A DNA stretch of 62,222 bases, from positions 1 through 62,222 of the forward strand of contig DJMJ01000037.1 in assembly GCA_002435325.1 (NCBI GenBank), given 5' to 3'. Both the position numbers and the translations under genes were made by a program. This DNA comes from Nitrospira sp. UBA6493 (GTDB lineage: Bacteria; Nitrospirota; Nitrospiria; Nitrospirales; Nitrospiraceae). The notes below the pieces were generated by a model. The model did not search any database and was not told where the DNA came from. It was given only the letters and a program-made list of their open reading frames with translations. Below are positions 8,438-16,587 of this stretch, piece after piece. Numbering within the stretch: position 1 is the stretch's first letter; each line of letters starts with the position of its first letter.

Positions 8438-9094
8438 CTATGTCATTGATATAGAGGCAATGACTCGATGACCAAAACCCATTGGAAGATCAAAAGAATA
8501 CTCATTGTCACACTTCGCACCACCAATTAGCCGTGTAGCGTCAATTGGCATGGAAAGAAACGGAATAATTTTCCCATTCGTTGAAAGGATTGTTTTTGAC
8601 AATCCGATAATGAATTCGTATTTAATCCCTCGAGCGAGAACATAGTTCGCCGGTTCTTTTCCGGTGAAGTCATCTGCAAAGCTCTCCAAAGATCCTTCGA
8701 ATATATTCACCTGCTTAAGGCGGAGCAGCCCAACTATATACCGTAAGAATGAAGCTTTTTTCTTCGAAGGTTCTATTAAGACCATTCGCAGATCATGTCG
8801 CATAATTTTTAATGGAATTCCAGGAAACCCAGCGCCTGTTCCTATATCGAATACGAGACTACCAACTTGAAAATAAACGGCATTAAGCACGGCAATAGAA
8901 TCGATGAAATGCTTTACGATGATTTCATCGTCTTTTGTAATGCTTGTTAAGTTCGTTGTTCTATTCCAAAGCTTTAATTGATCTAAATAGACCATGAAGC
9001 TTTTTGATTGTTCATCTGAAATCGTAATACCGAGAGAGGCCGCACTATTTACAAGAAGTGAGGAGAGGGAAAGTTCTTGTTCCACGTGGAACAA
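8438..9094 (-). CDS. rsmG: 16S rRNA (guanine-N7) methyltransferase RsmG
   Basis: The 218-residue product has the RsmG N-terminal helix region (LDQLKLWNRTTNLTSI), the SAM-binding motif VFDIGTGAGFPGIPLKI and the VLARGIKYE segment. RsmG methylates N7 of G527 in 16S rRNA. The start is TTG at 9094, giving MFHVEQ; an internal GTG at residue 4 is an alternative. Both possible starts fall inside a perfect parS palindrome, so the first codons are fixed by the ParB site. No clear ribosome site is visible. The gene lies between mnmG and parA, the standard gid-par order. Confidence 0.94.
   Translation of the reverse strand: MFHVEQELSLSSLLVNSAASLGITISDEQSKSFMVYLDQLKLWNRTTNLTSITKDDEIIVKHFIDSIAVLNAVYFQVGSLVFDIGTGAGFPGIPLKIMRHDLRMVLIEPSKKKASFLRYIVGLLRLKQVNIFEGSLESFADDFTGKEPANYVLARGIKYEFIIGLSKTILSTNGKIIPFLSMPIDATRLIGGAKCDNEYSFDLPMGFGHRVIASISMT
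9078..9093. other. parS centromere site 2, overlapping the rsmG start
   Basis: This is an identical copy of the palindrome TGTTCCACGTGGAACA, 671 bp from parS site 1. It covers rsmG codons 1-6, which read as LFHVEQ (first residue initiated as Met). ParB bound here would cover the start region of the rsmG DNA, coupling segregation-complex assembly to transcription through this locus. Confidence 0.92.
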
Positions 9095-9159
9095 TTACGC
9101 GATTGTTGCAAAGAGGTCAAGAGGACAATGATGTGATCATTTGCCAATCTTACGAATAA

Positions 9160-11046
9160 TCAGGATTGAATAGTCCGTGATCCATTTCTCTTGAATTTTT
9201 CGAGTGCCACGATAAGCAGAGAAATTGAAGCCGGTGTCACTCCTGAGATTCTTGACGCCTGCCCTATGGTAGAAGGTCTTACGCGCACAAATTTTTCGAG
9301 CACTTCGCGAGAAAACCCTGTGACAGATTTATAGTCAAATATTGGTGGAATTGATCGCTGTTCAAGTTTTCTGAACTGGCCTATCTGTTGAAGCTGTCTC
9401 TTGATATAGCCTTCGTATTTGATTTCCAGTTCAACTTCTTCAATTATTTCATCATCTTCTATCATGTGTGCGTCGAACGTTTGCAATAATTGTCGATAGT
9501 TCGATTCTTGTCGCTTGAGGAGCTGTGCAAACGTGTGAGATGTCAAATAATTTTCTAGATAGGTATTCTTCAGACGAGCCTGAATGTCATCGGATGTTTT
9601 TGGTCTTGTCGTATTGAGTCGTTCTATTTCCTGAACGATAGACTCACGCTTTCTGAGAAGATTGTCATAATCGCGCTGTCCGACAATTCCAACCTGATAT
9701 CCTGTTTCCATTAAGCGAAGATCAGCGTTACCATGGCGAAGCAGAAGACGATACTCGGCCCGTGATGTGAACATGCGGTAAGGCTCACGGGCATCTTTTG
9801 TAATCAAATCATCAATTAATACGCCAATATAAGCTTGTGAACGGTCAAGTATGAGAGGGGCCTCCCCCCTCAGTTTTAAGACTGCGTTGATGCCGGCCAT
9901 AATTCCCTGTGCAGCCGCTTCTTCATAGCCGGATGTTCCATTGATCTGACCGGCATGATAGAGGCCTGAGACTAACTTTGTTTCGAGGGTAGGAAATAGT
10001 TGGCGCGGTGGGAAATAGTCATATTCGATCGCATATCCAGGCTTCAATATTTTCGCAGACTCCAGCCCAGGAATCGTGGCGAGAATCTGGGCTTGAACAT
10101 CCACTGGAAGGCTCGTTGAAATGCCGTTAGGGTAAAACTCCACGGTATCCAATCCCTCGGGCTCCACAAAAATCTGATGCCGTTGCTTGTCGGCGAATCG
10201 AACTACCTTGTCTTCGATCGATGGACAATAGCGGGGCCCAACGGAGTCGATGACGCCGCTATAGAGCGGTGAGCGATCAAGATTCTCTTTGATAATCTCA
10301 TGCGTGCGCACATTGGTATGTGTGAGATGACACGAGATCTGAGGGGTGGTGATTTTGTCTGTCCGATAGGAGAAGGGCGGCGGCGGATCGTCGCCGGGCT
10401 GCGGCTCCATCACGGAAAAATCGATTGAGTGTTTATCGAGGCGTGGCGGTGTGCCGGTTTTCAATCGACCGACTTCGAATCCGAGGTCACGCATGCAATC
10501 GGACAGATGTTCCGCGGAGGCCTCGCCGGCTCGTCCGGCGGGGAAATGACTGAGTCCTATATGGATAAGACCCTTAAGGAAAGTACCTGATGTCAGAATA
10601 ACCGCTCTGGCGTCAATGCGTTCGCCGACGCCGGTGATGATGCCCACCACGCGGCCGCCCTCCGTGAGGAGGCGATCGACGGTTCCCTCCGCAACCCGCA
10701 GATAAGCCTGTACCGACAGCGTATCCTGCATAGCGAGGCGATAGAGCTTCTTGTCGCATTGGGCGCGCAAGGCCCTGACAGCCGGGCCTTTGCTGGTATT
10801 GATAAAGCGAAATTGAATTCCCGCCCGATCCGTATTCCGGCCCATCTCGCCGCCCAGCGCATCGATCTCCTTCACCAGGTGGCCCTTGGCGATGCCGCCT
10901 ATCGCGGGATTACACGACATTTGGGCGATTCGATCCATCTCCATCGTCAAGAGCAGGGTGTCTGCCCCCATCCGCGAAGCAGCCAAAGCCGCTTCACAGC
11001 CTGCATGCCCTCCTCCTACCACGATAACGTCGAAAGCGTGAGCCAT
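9160..11046 (-). CDS. mnmG: tRNA uridine-5-carboxymethylaminomethyl modification enzyme MnmG (GidA)
   Basis: Starting at the ATG at 11046, the product is 628 residues. The FAD-binding motif VIVVGGGHAGCEAALAASRMG lies at the N terminus; other hallmarks are CNPAIGGIAKGHLVKEIDALGGEMG, TGTPPRLDKHSIDF, GLYHAGQINGTSGYEEAAAQG and the C-terminal helical domain (YEGYIKRQLQQI). MnmG works with MnmE to install the aminomethyl-type group on C5 of U34 in tRNA. An upstream TTG at 11070 would overlap mnmE and is less likely. The gene immediately follows mnmE, matching the functional complex. Confidence 0.97.
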   Translation of the reverse strand: MAHAFDVIVVGGGHAGCEAALAASRMGADTLLLTMEMDRIAQMSCNPAIGGIAKGHLVKEIDALGGEMGRNTDRAGIQFRFINTSKGPAVRALRAQCDKKLYRLAMQDTLSVQAYLRVAEGTVDRLLTEGGRVVGIITGVGERIDARAVILTSGTFLKGLIHIGLSHFPAGRAGEASAEHLSDCMRDLGFEVGRLKTGTPPRLDKHSIDFSVMEPQPGDDPPPPFSYRTDKITTPQISCHLTHTNVRTHEIIKENLDRSPLYSGVIDSVGPRYCPSIEDKVVRFADKQRHQIFVEPEGLDTVEFYPNGISTSLPVDVQAQILATIPGLESAKILKPGYAIEYDYFPPRQLFPTLETKLVSGLYHAGQINGTSGYEEAAAQGIMAGINAVLKLRGEAPLILDRSQAYIGVLIDDLITKDAREPYRMFTSRAEYRLLLRHGNADLRLMETGYQVGIVGQRDYDNLLRKRESIVQEIERLNTTRPKTSDDIQARLKNTYLENYLTSHTFAQLLKRQESNYRQLLQTFDAHMIEDDEIIEEVELEIKYEGYIKRQLQQIGQFRKLEQRSIPPIFDYKSVTGFSREVLEKFVRVRPSTIGQASRISGVTPASISLLIVALEKFKRNGSRTIQS

Positions 11047-11054
11047 GGGTCCCG

Positions 11055-12494
11055 TTATTTTCCGATACAAAATTCAGAAAATATACGATCAAGTACTTCG
11101 TCTGACGTAATCACGCCGGTAATCTCACCGAGTGCGTCAGCAGCTGTTCGGAGGTCGACCGCTAGACATTCGGCCTCTCTTCCAGATTTGACCGAGTCGA
11201 TGGCCTGAGTGAGCGCCTCATTTGATCGGACAAGGGCACTCTGATGGCGGACATTTGTAATTATCACACCTTCGGATGACTCGAGAAGATCGGGCAAGAT
11301 TCGGGAGCGTAGGTGATTGCGCAAAACATCGAGGCCTTCTCCAGTAACTGTTGAAATACAAATGGCCGGGTGCCCGCAGAAATCGGACAGTCGTTTTTGT
11401 AGGGACATTCGTTGGTCAGGATTCAAGAGGTCCACCTTATTTAAGACAGGAATCGCACGTTCATGGAGCAAGGAAGATGCCTCCATCTTAAAGGATTCCT
11501 CCGGGGGCGACGATGCATCGAACAGGGTAATGATGACATCTGCATCTTGGAGCGCATTCCAGGTACGATGAATTCCCTCTTGTTCGATGGGATCGACCGT
11601 GTTGCGAATGCCGGCCGTGTCGATCAAGGAAATTTGGATCCCGTCAACCTCCATCGATTCCTCAATCATGTCGCGTGTGGTTCCGGGAAGGGAGGACACG
11701 ATCGCGCGCCGTTCGCGCAACAGCGCATTCAAGAGGCTCGATTTTCCAACATTGGGCTGGCCCGCAATCACCACCCGTGCACCCTCCCGAAGCAACCGCC
11801 CGGTTTTGGCGGTATTCAAGGCGCGGATGATGACCGCCTGAGCGTGTGCCAGAGTCTCCAGCTGCTCTTTGCGTTCGACGAAACTGATATCTTCTTCCAC
11901 AAAATCGATACCGGCCTCGATATGGGCCAGCAGCGTGAGGAGTTGTTCGCGTAAGTGTCCCACCTCTCTCCCTAAATCGCCTCTCAGATGACGTTGCGCG
12001 ACCTTCAACCCTTCTTCTGAAGTAGCTTTAATCGTATCGAGGACGGCTTCGGCCTGAGACAGATCCATCTTGCCATTGAGAAATGCGCGCTTGGTAAACT
12101 CGCCCGGCTGGGCCAGGCGGCATCCGGCCGCGAGAGCCGCATCGCAAATCATCGCGCAGATGCGACGATTGCCATGGCAATGAATTTCAACGACGTCTTC
12201 GCCCGTATAGGATCGGGGGGATTTCATAAAGACTACGAAAGCTTCATCGATGACGACGACCTCGACCGTAGAGATCGGACTAGAGTGGCAGGAAGTCTGG
12301 GTGCGAACAATGTCCGCAAGATGGAGCGAATGAGTTGGAAGAGAGTGGAGCGGGAGCCCAGACCGAAGCCGGATGAATCGAGCGGAGATGGAAATTGAAT
12401 CAGTACCACTTAGTCTGACAATTCCGATACCACCCTCGCCTACCGGTGTGGCAATGGCACAGATCGTATCATCAGGCCCTCCTCCATACGCCAT
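11055..12494 (-). CDS. mnmE: tRNA modification GTPase MnmE (TrmE)
   Basis: This 479-residue protein carries the N-terminal tetrahydrofolate-binding domain (DTICAIATPVGEGGIGIVRLSG), a G domain with GQPNVGKSS at about 245-253 and DTAG downstream, and the invariant C-terminal FCIGK with its catalytic Cys. MnmE forms a dimer that drives U34 modification together with MnmG. GAGG precedes the ATG. The family partner mnmG is the next gene, only 8 bp away. Confidence 0.97.
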   Translation of the reverse strand: MAYGGGPDDTICAIATPVGEGGIGIVRLSGTDSISISARFIRLRSGLPLHSLPTHSLHLADIVRTQTSCHSSPISTVEVVVIDEAFVVFMKSPRSYTGEDVVEIHCHGNRRICAMICDAALAAGCRLAQPGEFTKRAFLNGKMDLSQAEAVLDTIKATSEEGLKVAQRHLRGDLGREVGHLREQLLTLLAHIEAGIDFVEEDISFVERKEQLETLAHAQAVIIRALNTAKTGRLLREGARVVIAGQPNVGKSSLLNALLRERRAIVSSLPGTTRDMIEESMEVDGIQISLIDTAGIRNTVDPIEQEGIHRTWNALQDADVIITLFDASSPPEESFKMEASSLLHERAIPVLNKVDLLNPDQRMSLQKRLSDFCGHPAICISTVTGEGLDVLRNHLRSRILPDLLESSEGVIITNVRHQSALVRSNEALTQAIDSVKSGREAECLAVDLRTAADALGEITGVITSDEVLDRIFSEFCIGK

Positions 12495-12549
12495 GGTCGT
12501 GCCTCACATCGAGAAGTTATGCTCAAGGGACTCAGCTGTCGCAATTCCC

Positions 12550-14238
12550 TCAACGTTTGGATGGTGACTCACTCGCATCGTGCAAGACCGGCTTATTCGC
12601 GAAAATGACCCGATCAGTAATGATCTGTTGGGAAATCGTCAGCACATTATTTGTCAGCCAATACAACACTAAACCAGCAGGGAAATTGATGAAGAGAAAA
12701 GTCATGAACGCTGGAAGCATCAGCATGATTTTGGCTTGTGTAGGATCCATCGTAGTGGGAGTAATTTTTTGCTGCGCCACCATTGTGACCCCCATGATAA
12801 TCGGCATCACATAATAGGGATCTTGCAATGAAAGATCGGTAATCCAACCGATAAAAGGAGATTGGCGCAGGTCAATCGTCATATAAAGAATGTTAAAAAG
12901 GGCGACAAAGACCGGCATCTGCAACACCATCGGAAGGCACCCACCCACCGGATTCACCTTATGATCTCGGTAGAGCTTGATCAGCTCTTTATTCAAGCGA
13001 TCCCGGTCGTCCTTGTATTTTTCTTGAACCGCCAAAACCTTGGGCTGAATGACCTGCATTTGTTTCATCGATTTATAGCTCTTGAACTGCAGGGGCACAA
13101 AGAGCGCTTTGATGGCCATGGTCAGGAGGATGATAGTGACGCCGTAATTATGGGTGTAGTCGTTAATAAATCGCAAAACATAAAAAATTGGCTTTGCGAT
13201 AGCTTTGACGACACTCCAACTGCCAAAAATAAACCATCCGAAATCGATGGTATCCTCAAGTCCTAGCTGTAAGGCTTGCAAGGTGTCATATTCTTTTGGA
13301 CCGGCATACAGTTGAAGGGCCAACGTGGAACCTGGTGAGGCGGCAGGCATTTTGAGGCTAGCCGTAAGAAGCTTCTCACCTTCCTTTTTGACCAAGGCAG
13401 AAGAGGCTTGCTTGGGGATCAAAACAGATAGAAAATATTTATCTTGGAGGGCAAGCCATTGAATATTGCCGCTACGTTCGGTTTCGGACTCCGGCGCTTC
13501 TTTCTCGACTTTCCCATCCACCAAGACAGCTGATCCAATTTGCCCGATCATGCCGTCGCCCCATTCGACAATGCCGAAATTAGTGCCCAATCCTACATTG
13601 ACGAATCCATCAATCCCGGTCGATTTCACCTGGACATCAATTAGGTAGCTATTAGCGTGGAAAGTCAGTTGTTTCTCGAGAGAAAGATTTTTTGATTCGT
13701 CCTGATAGCGGAGGGTCAGATGTCCAACGGGATGAGATGGGTCGAGAGATGTGAAATCCTTTTCGACCGAGTACAGGCCTTCGGCCAATGACTTCGTGAG
13801 GGCTTGATCGTTAGTCCACACTGACAATGGCCCGGCGAATTTCGCTCCTTGCCGAACTAATTGAACTGCAGTTTGGTCGGTGGTTGAATTCTGGTAGCGT
13901 TTAAGCTCCCAGCTTGTCAGCACGGCTCCATGCGGTGAAACTTTGGCCCGGTAGAATTCGGTTTCGATCTCTACGAGCTCTTCCGACGCAACCGGCTGCA
14001 TGGAACCTTCCTGTGGGCGCATTTCGCTTGGTGTGACAGATTGGGCCTGACCGGAGATGGTGGGTGCAACAGTCGTCGTCGTAGGTTCGGTGCGTGATAT
14101 TTGATCGGAAGCGGTTGGGGTCGTTGTATCTTCAACGGAGGATGTCGGCGGGAGCAAGCCCAATTGTTTGAGTGCATACTCAAACCCGAAGATGATCACA
14201 AGGGAGAGCACCAAGAAAATGACGACGCGCTTTTCCAT
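12550..14238 (-). CDS. yidC: Membrane protein insertase YidC (Oxa1 family)
   Basis: The 562-residue protein has an N-terminal membrane anchor (VVIFLVLSLVIIFGFEYAL), a low-complexity Thr/Ser/Pro linker (about 35-75), a large periplasmic beta domain (about 90-345) and the C-terminal insertase domain with several membrane helices (starting with FGWFIFGSWSVVKAI; KPIFYVLRFINDYTHNYG; NPVGGCLPMVLQMPVFVALF). YidC inserts and folds inner-membrane proteins, alone or with SecYEG. The large periplasmic domain is the Gram-negative form. It sits in the conserved rpmH-rnpA-yidD-yidC-mnmE order. Confidence 0.97.
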   Translation of the reverse strand: MEKRVVIFLVLSLVIIFGFEYALKQLGLLPPTSSVEDTTTPTASDQISRTEPTTTTVAPTISGQAQSVTPSEMRPQEGSMQPVASEELVEIETEFYRAKVSPHGAVLTSWELKRYQNSTTDQTAVQLVRQGAKFAGPLSVWTNDQALTKSLAEGLYSVEKDFTSLDPSHPVGHLTLRYQDESKNLSLEKQLTFHANSYLIDVQVKSTGIDGFVNVGLGTNFGIVEWGDGMIGQIGSAVLVDGKVEKEAPESETERSGNIQWLALQDKYFLSVLIPKQASSALVKKEGEKLLTASLKMPAASPGSTLALQLYAGPKEYDTLQALQLGLEDTIDFGWFIFGSWSVVKAIAKPIFYVLRFINDYTHNYGVTIILLTMAIKALFVPLQFKSYKSMKQMQVIQPKVLAVQEKYKDDRDRLNKELIKLYRDHKVNPVGGCLPMVLQMPVFVALFNILYMTIDLRQSPFIGWITDLSLQDPYYVMPIIMGVTMVAQQKITPTTMDPTQAKIMLMLPAFMTFLFINFPAGLVLYWLTNNVLTISQQIITDRVIFANKPVLHDASESPSKR

Positions 14239-14269
14239 ATCTCAGCAGTGCTTTCTCAGATAAAGGAGA

Positions 14270-14482
14270 TTATTTTTTGACAGGATCTATCCCGCCTGGG
14301 TGGAACGGGTGACATTTCAGCAAGCGGGCGAGACTCAGCCCCGATCCATATAGAGCCCCGTGACGTTGAATGGCCTCGACGGCATAGTGTGAGCAAGTGG
14401 GTTCAAACCGGCAGGCTGGTCCCAGCAAGGGCGAAATGAGATATTGATAGCCGCGAATAACCAGTATTAAAAGATGGCGCAT
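14270..14482 (-). CDS. yidD: Membrane protein insertion efficiency factor YidD
   Basis: The 70-residue product shows the YidD signature: IRGYQYLISPLLGPACRFEPTCSHYAVEAIQRHG, including the CRFxPTCSxYA motif. Members of this family support membrane insertion by YidC and attach to the membrane through an N-terminal amphipathic helix. The start is one base from the rnpA stop, and yidC begins 31 bp downstream, the usual operon arrangement. Confidence 0.96.
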   Translation of the reverse strand: MRHLLILVIRGYQYLISPLLGPACRFEPTCSHYAVEAIQRHGALYGSGLSLARLLKCHPFHPGGIDPVKK

Positions 14483-14483
14483 G

Positions 14484-14858
14484 TTAGAGCGGTTTCGATG
14501 TCAGCAATCGTTGTTTTCGAAGGGAGCCGATCCATGCCGTCTTGAGATCCTGAAAGGGCTCCACGATTGCATCCCTCTTGGGAAATATCAGGAGCGCGTA
14601 ACCTGGTGCGAGATCATTGTGAGTCTCTCTGACCAGCTCGCGAAAAATCCGCTTGGCACGATTCCGCCGCACGGCAATGCCAAATCGCCTGCCGACGATA
14701 ATCCCCACTTGGCTGAAGGAATTCGATTTCCGAAAGAACAACAAATTGAAGAAATGAGTTGAGACGCGATGGCCTTGGCGTTTGACCTGCTCAATCTCAC
14801 GACTAACCCGTAAAAACATGGACTGGCGCCTGGGTCGAGCTCCCTGCCTTTTCACCAT
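14484..14858 (-). CDS. rnpA: Ribonuclease P protein component RnpA
   Basis: The 124-residue product includes the RnpA fold. The N-terminal region contains VKRQGHRVSTHFFNLLFF, and the RNR-type motif appears as VGRRFGIAVRRNRAKRIFRELVRE. RnpA binds RNase P RNA and helps mature the 5' ends of tRNAs. An in-frame stop lies immediately upstream of the ATG at 14858, so the start cannot be further upstream. A second ATG at residue 14 (MFLRVSREIEQV) is possible. rpmH lies 156 bp upstream in the same orientation. The gene encoding the RNA subunit was not seen. Confidence 0.92.
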   Translation of the reverse strand: MVKRQGARPRRQSMFLRVSREIEQVKRQGHRVSTHFFNLLFFRKSNSFSQVGIIVGRRFGIAVRRNRAKRIFRELVRETHNDLAPGYALLIFPKRDAIVEPFQDLKTAWIGSLRKQRLLTSKPL

Positions 14859-15014
14859 CTAACTTTGGAGAGGCCTCCGTAGGAAATTCTGGAGGGAGTC
14901 TATCAATGTCCTTCAAGGTGAGAGGCCAGAAGAAATAATCTTCCAGAGAAATGCAGAGAACGCATCGTCCTTGAGACCGTATTTCACTCCCTATTCCGAG
15001 GATATCAAGAGACC

Positions 15015-15152
15015 TTAGACTGCAAGGCGAGCGCGGCCCTTTGCCCGGCGACGAGCCAATACCTTTCGCCCATTTTTTGTACTCATGCGCTTGCGGAAAC
15101 CATGCTCCCGTTTGCGCTTCAATTTCGAGGGCTGCTGGAACGTAAAAGACAT
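15015..15152 (-). CDS. rpmH: 50S ribosomal protein L34
   Basis: Reading the minus strand from the ATG at 15152 gives a 45-residue basic protein whose sequence includes the L34 hallmarks KLKRKREHGFRKRM and GRKVLARRRAKGRARL. L34 is part of the large ribosomal subunit. The rpmH-rnpA order is one of the most conserved in bacteria and usually marks the vicinity of the replication origin. Confidence 0.97.
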   Translation of the reverse strand: MSFTFQQPSKLKRKREHGFRKRMSTKNGRKVLARRRAKGRARLAV

Positions 15153-15567
15153 CACGCACTCCTTCGTAAGTTACACACGTATCGTAGAACGAAAGAACCA
15201 TTATATTGAGAGGAGGCCTGTGTGTCAATTTCATACAGCGATCAGAGAAACTTAAATTTTATGGAGATAATGGAGATATACGTAAGAGGTCAGGGTGTAT
15301 AAAAAATCATAAACTCATTAATTTTTGAGGCATTTTTGCCTTGTGATTACCAGAGTGCCACAGCAAGGAAGAATGGATCAACTCGTCCAGATAGCGCAAT
15401 GCATTGATTATTTTCGTTTATTTAGAAAGATTGAAAGGGAACGTTCATGGCACCGAGATTGCCCATGGTTACTTAGGTGTTTAGGGTATTGGCTTGCCTA
15501 CTTACGGTTAACTCGTAGGTGGAGCAATCCGTGGTTTGTACATCTTTAGGTCGTGAGGAGAAAAAGC
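15153..15567. other. 415-bp non-coding region upstream of rpmH
   Basis: No confident gene is present between divergent rpmH and the plus-strand secreted-protein gene. The segment 15235-15330 is AT-rich, for example around GTGTATAAAAAATCATAAAC. I found no clear DnaA boxes (TTATNCACA), so the region cannot be called an origin from sequence alone. It probably carries the rpmH promoter, and an origin is possible because rpmH-rnpA often flanks oriC. A 74-codon frame at 15325-15549 has no recognisable product. Confidence 0.55.
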
Positions 15568-15813
15568 ATGATGACGAAAATTCTTGCGAGCATGATCGCC
15601 ATGACTATCGCTATTGCGTTCTCTATGGGAGCACCAGCCCGTGCCCAAGAGGCCGTTCCCGCAACTCCCGCTATTCCAGCCAGCCCAGCTCCCGCTGTGT
15701 CAGCGCCGGCTGAAACAGAGAAGCCTGCGGATGGAGAGAAAGAGAAAAAAGCAAAGAAGGAGAAAAAGGGTAGCAAGGGAAAGAAAAAAGGCCAGAAGAA
15801 GCAAAACGGATAG
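15568..15813 (+). CDS. Small secreted lysine-rich protein
   Basis: Starting at the ATG at 15568, which has AGGAG eight bases upstream, the product is 81 residues. Residues 1-26 are a signal peptide (cleavage after PARA), followed by an Ala/Pro-rich stretch (about 28-50, PATPAIPASPAPA) and then a strongly basic tail almost entirely Lys/Glu/Gly (about 51-81). I do not recognise a family. The basic tail could bind an acidic surface polymer, nucleic acid or peptidoglycan. The frame is extended to an earlier codon at 15553, but the ribosome site favours 15568. Confidence 0.7.
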   Translation: MMTKILASMIAMTIAIAFSMGAPARAQEAVPATPAIPASPAPAVSAPAETEKPADGEKEKKAKKEKKGSKGKKKGQKKQNG

Positions 15814-15952
15814 CGGAACTTCCCCCTGGCAAGGGTATGGACTTATGTTCGGACACGGGATTTCAACAGCATAGTCTTTGGGAAGCGACGCTCCTATGCC
15901 AACAAAAGGTTTTCATCAGAATAAATAAATCAGAGAAGAAGGAGGAGATAAG

Positions 15953-16573
15953 ATGAAAAAGATGACGAATGTGATCGTCCCACTCGCCCTTGGGGCATTT
16001 TTGCTGGCTGGTTGCGCCAAGCCACCTACAGAGCAAATCGAAGCGGCGGATAAAGCTGTACGTGATGCCCAGCAAAGCGGTGCCGCGACCTACAGCGCCC
16101 AGGATTTTGCCAAGCTTGAGGCTTCGCTGGCGGCGATGAAAAAAGAAGTGGCCGACCAGGATGCCAAGTTCGCGCTGCTGCGTGACTATGGGAAAGTCGA
16201 GCAACTGGCTTCCTCCGCGAAAGCCGAAGGAGAACGTGTCAAAGGTGATACGGAAAAGAGAAAAGAGGAAGCGAAGGCCGGAGCCCTTCAGGCGCGACAA
16301 GTGGCACAGGAAGCGGTGAAGGTCGCGGAAGATCTTGTGGCCAGCGCGCCTGTAGGCAAGGATCGCGCGGCATTGGAGGCGATCAAGAATGACGTGGAGG
16401 CGCTGAAAGCCTCATTGAATCAGGTTCAAATGGCGATCGATAAGGAAGATTATCCTGCGGCACAAACTCAGGCAAAGGCCATCAACGACAAGAGCCAAGC
16501 CGTTTCAGCCGAAATCCAGACCGCCCTTGCCAAGGTCGGAAAAGGGAAACCCTCGGCAGCAAAGAAGAAATAA
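15953..16573 (+). CDS. Coiled-coil lipoprotein, DUF4398-like
   Basis: The 206-residue product has a lipoprotein signal (LLAGC, Cys21). The mature part is nearly all helical, rich in Ala, Lys, Glu and Gln, with heptad-like spacing, and ends with a Lys-rich tail (PSAAKKK). It contains AADKAVRDAQQSGAATYSAQDFAKLEASLAAMKKE, which resembles DUF4398-type lipoproteins. It is probably an outer-membrane-anchored periplasmic scaffold. The start has an excellent AAGAAGGAGGAGAT ribosome site. It lies 14 bp upstream of the YafK-like gene and so probably shares an operon with the cell-wall enzymes. Confidence 0.85.
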   Translation: MKKMTNVIVPLALGAFLLAGCAKPPTEQIEAADKAVRDAQQSGAATYSAQDFAKLEASLAAMKKEVADQDAKFALLRDYGKVEQLASSAKAEGERVKGDTEKRKEEAKAGALQARQVAQEAVKVAEDLVASAPVGKDRAALEAIKNDVEALKASLNQVQMAIDKEDYPAAQTQAKAINDKSQAVSAEIQTALAKVGKGKPSAAKKK

Positions 16574-16587
16574 GGTACTATTTTCTA

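Noticed and set aside
11047..11070. Upstream TTG start for MnmG
   Set aside because: It would overlap the mnmE stop and precedes the normal family N terminus; the ATG at 11046 suits the usual length.
15325..15549. 74-codon frame in the rpmH upstream gap, beginning MRHFCLV
   Set aside because: No recognised family, Trp/Arg-rich composition, no clean ribosome site, and lies in the likely promoter or origin region. Left as non-coding.
15153..15567. Replication origin with DnaA boxes
   Set aside because: Although the neighbourhood is suggestive, no TTATNCACA boxes were found on either strand, so I do not annotate oriC.
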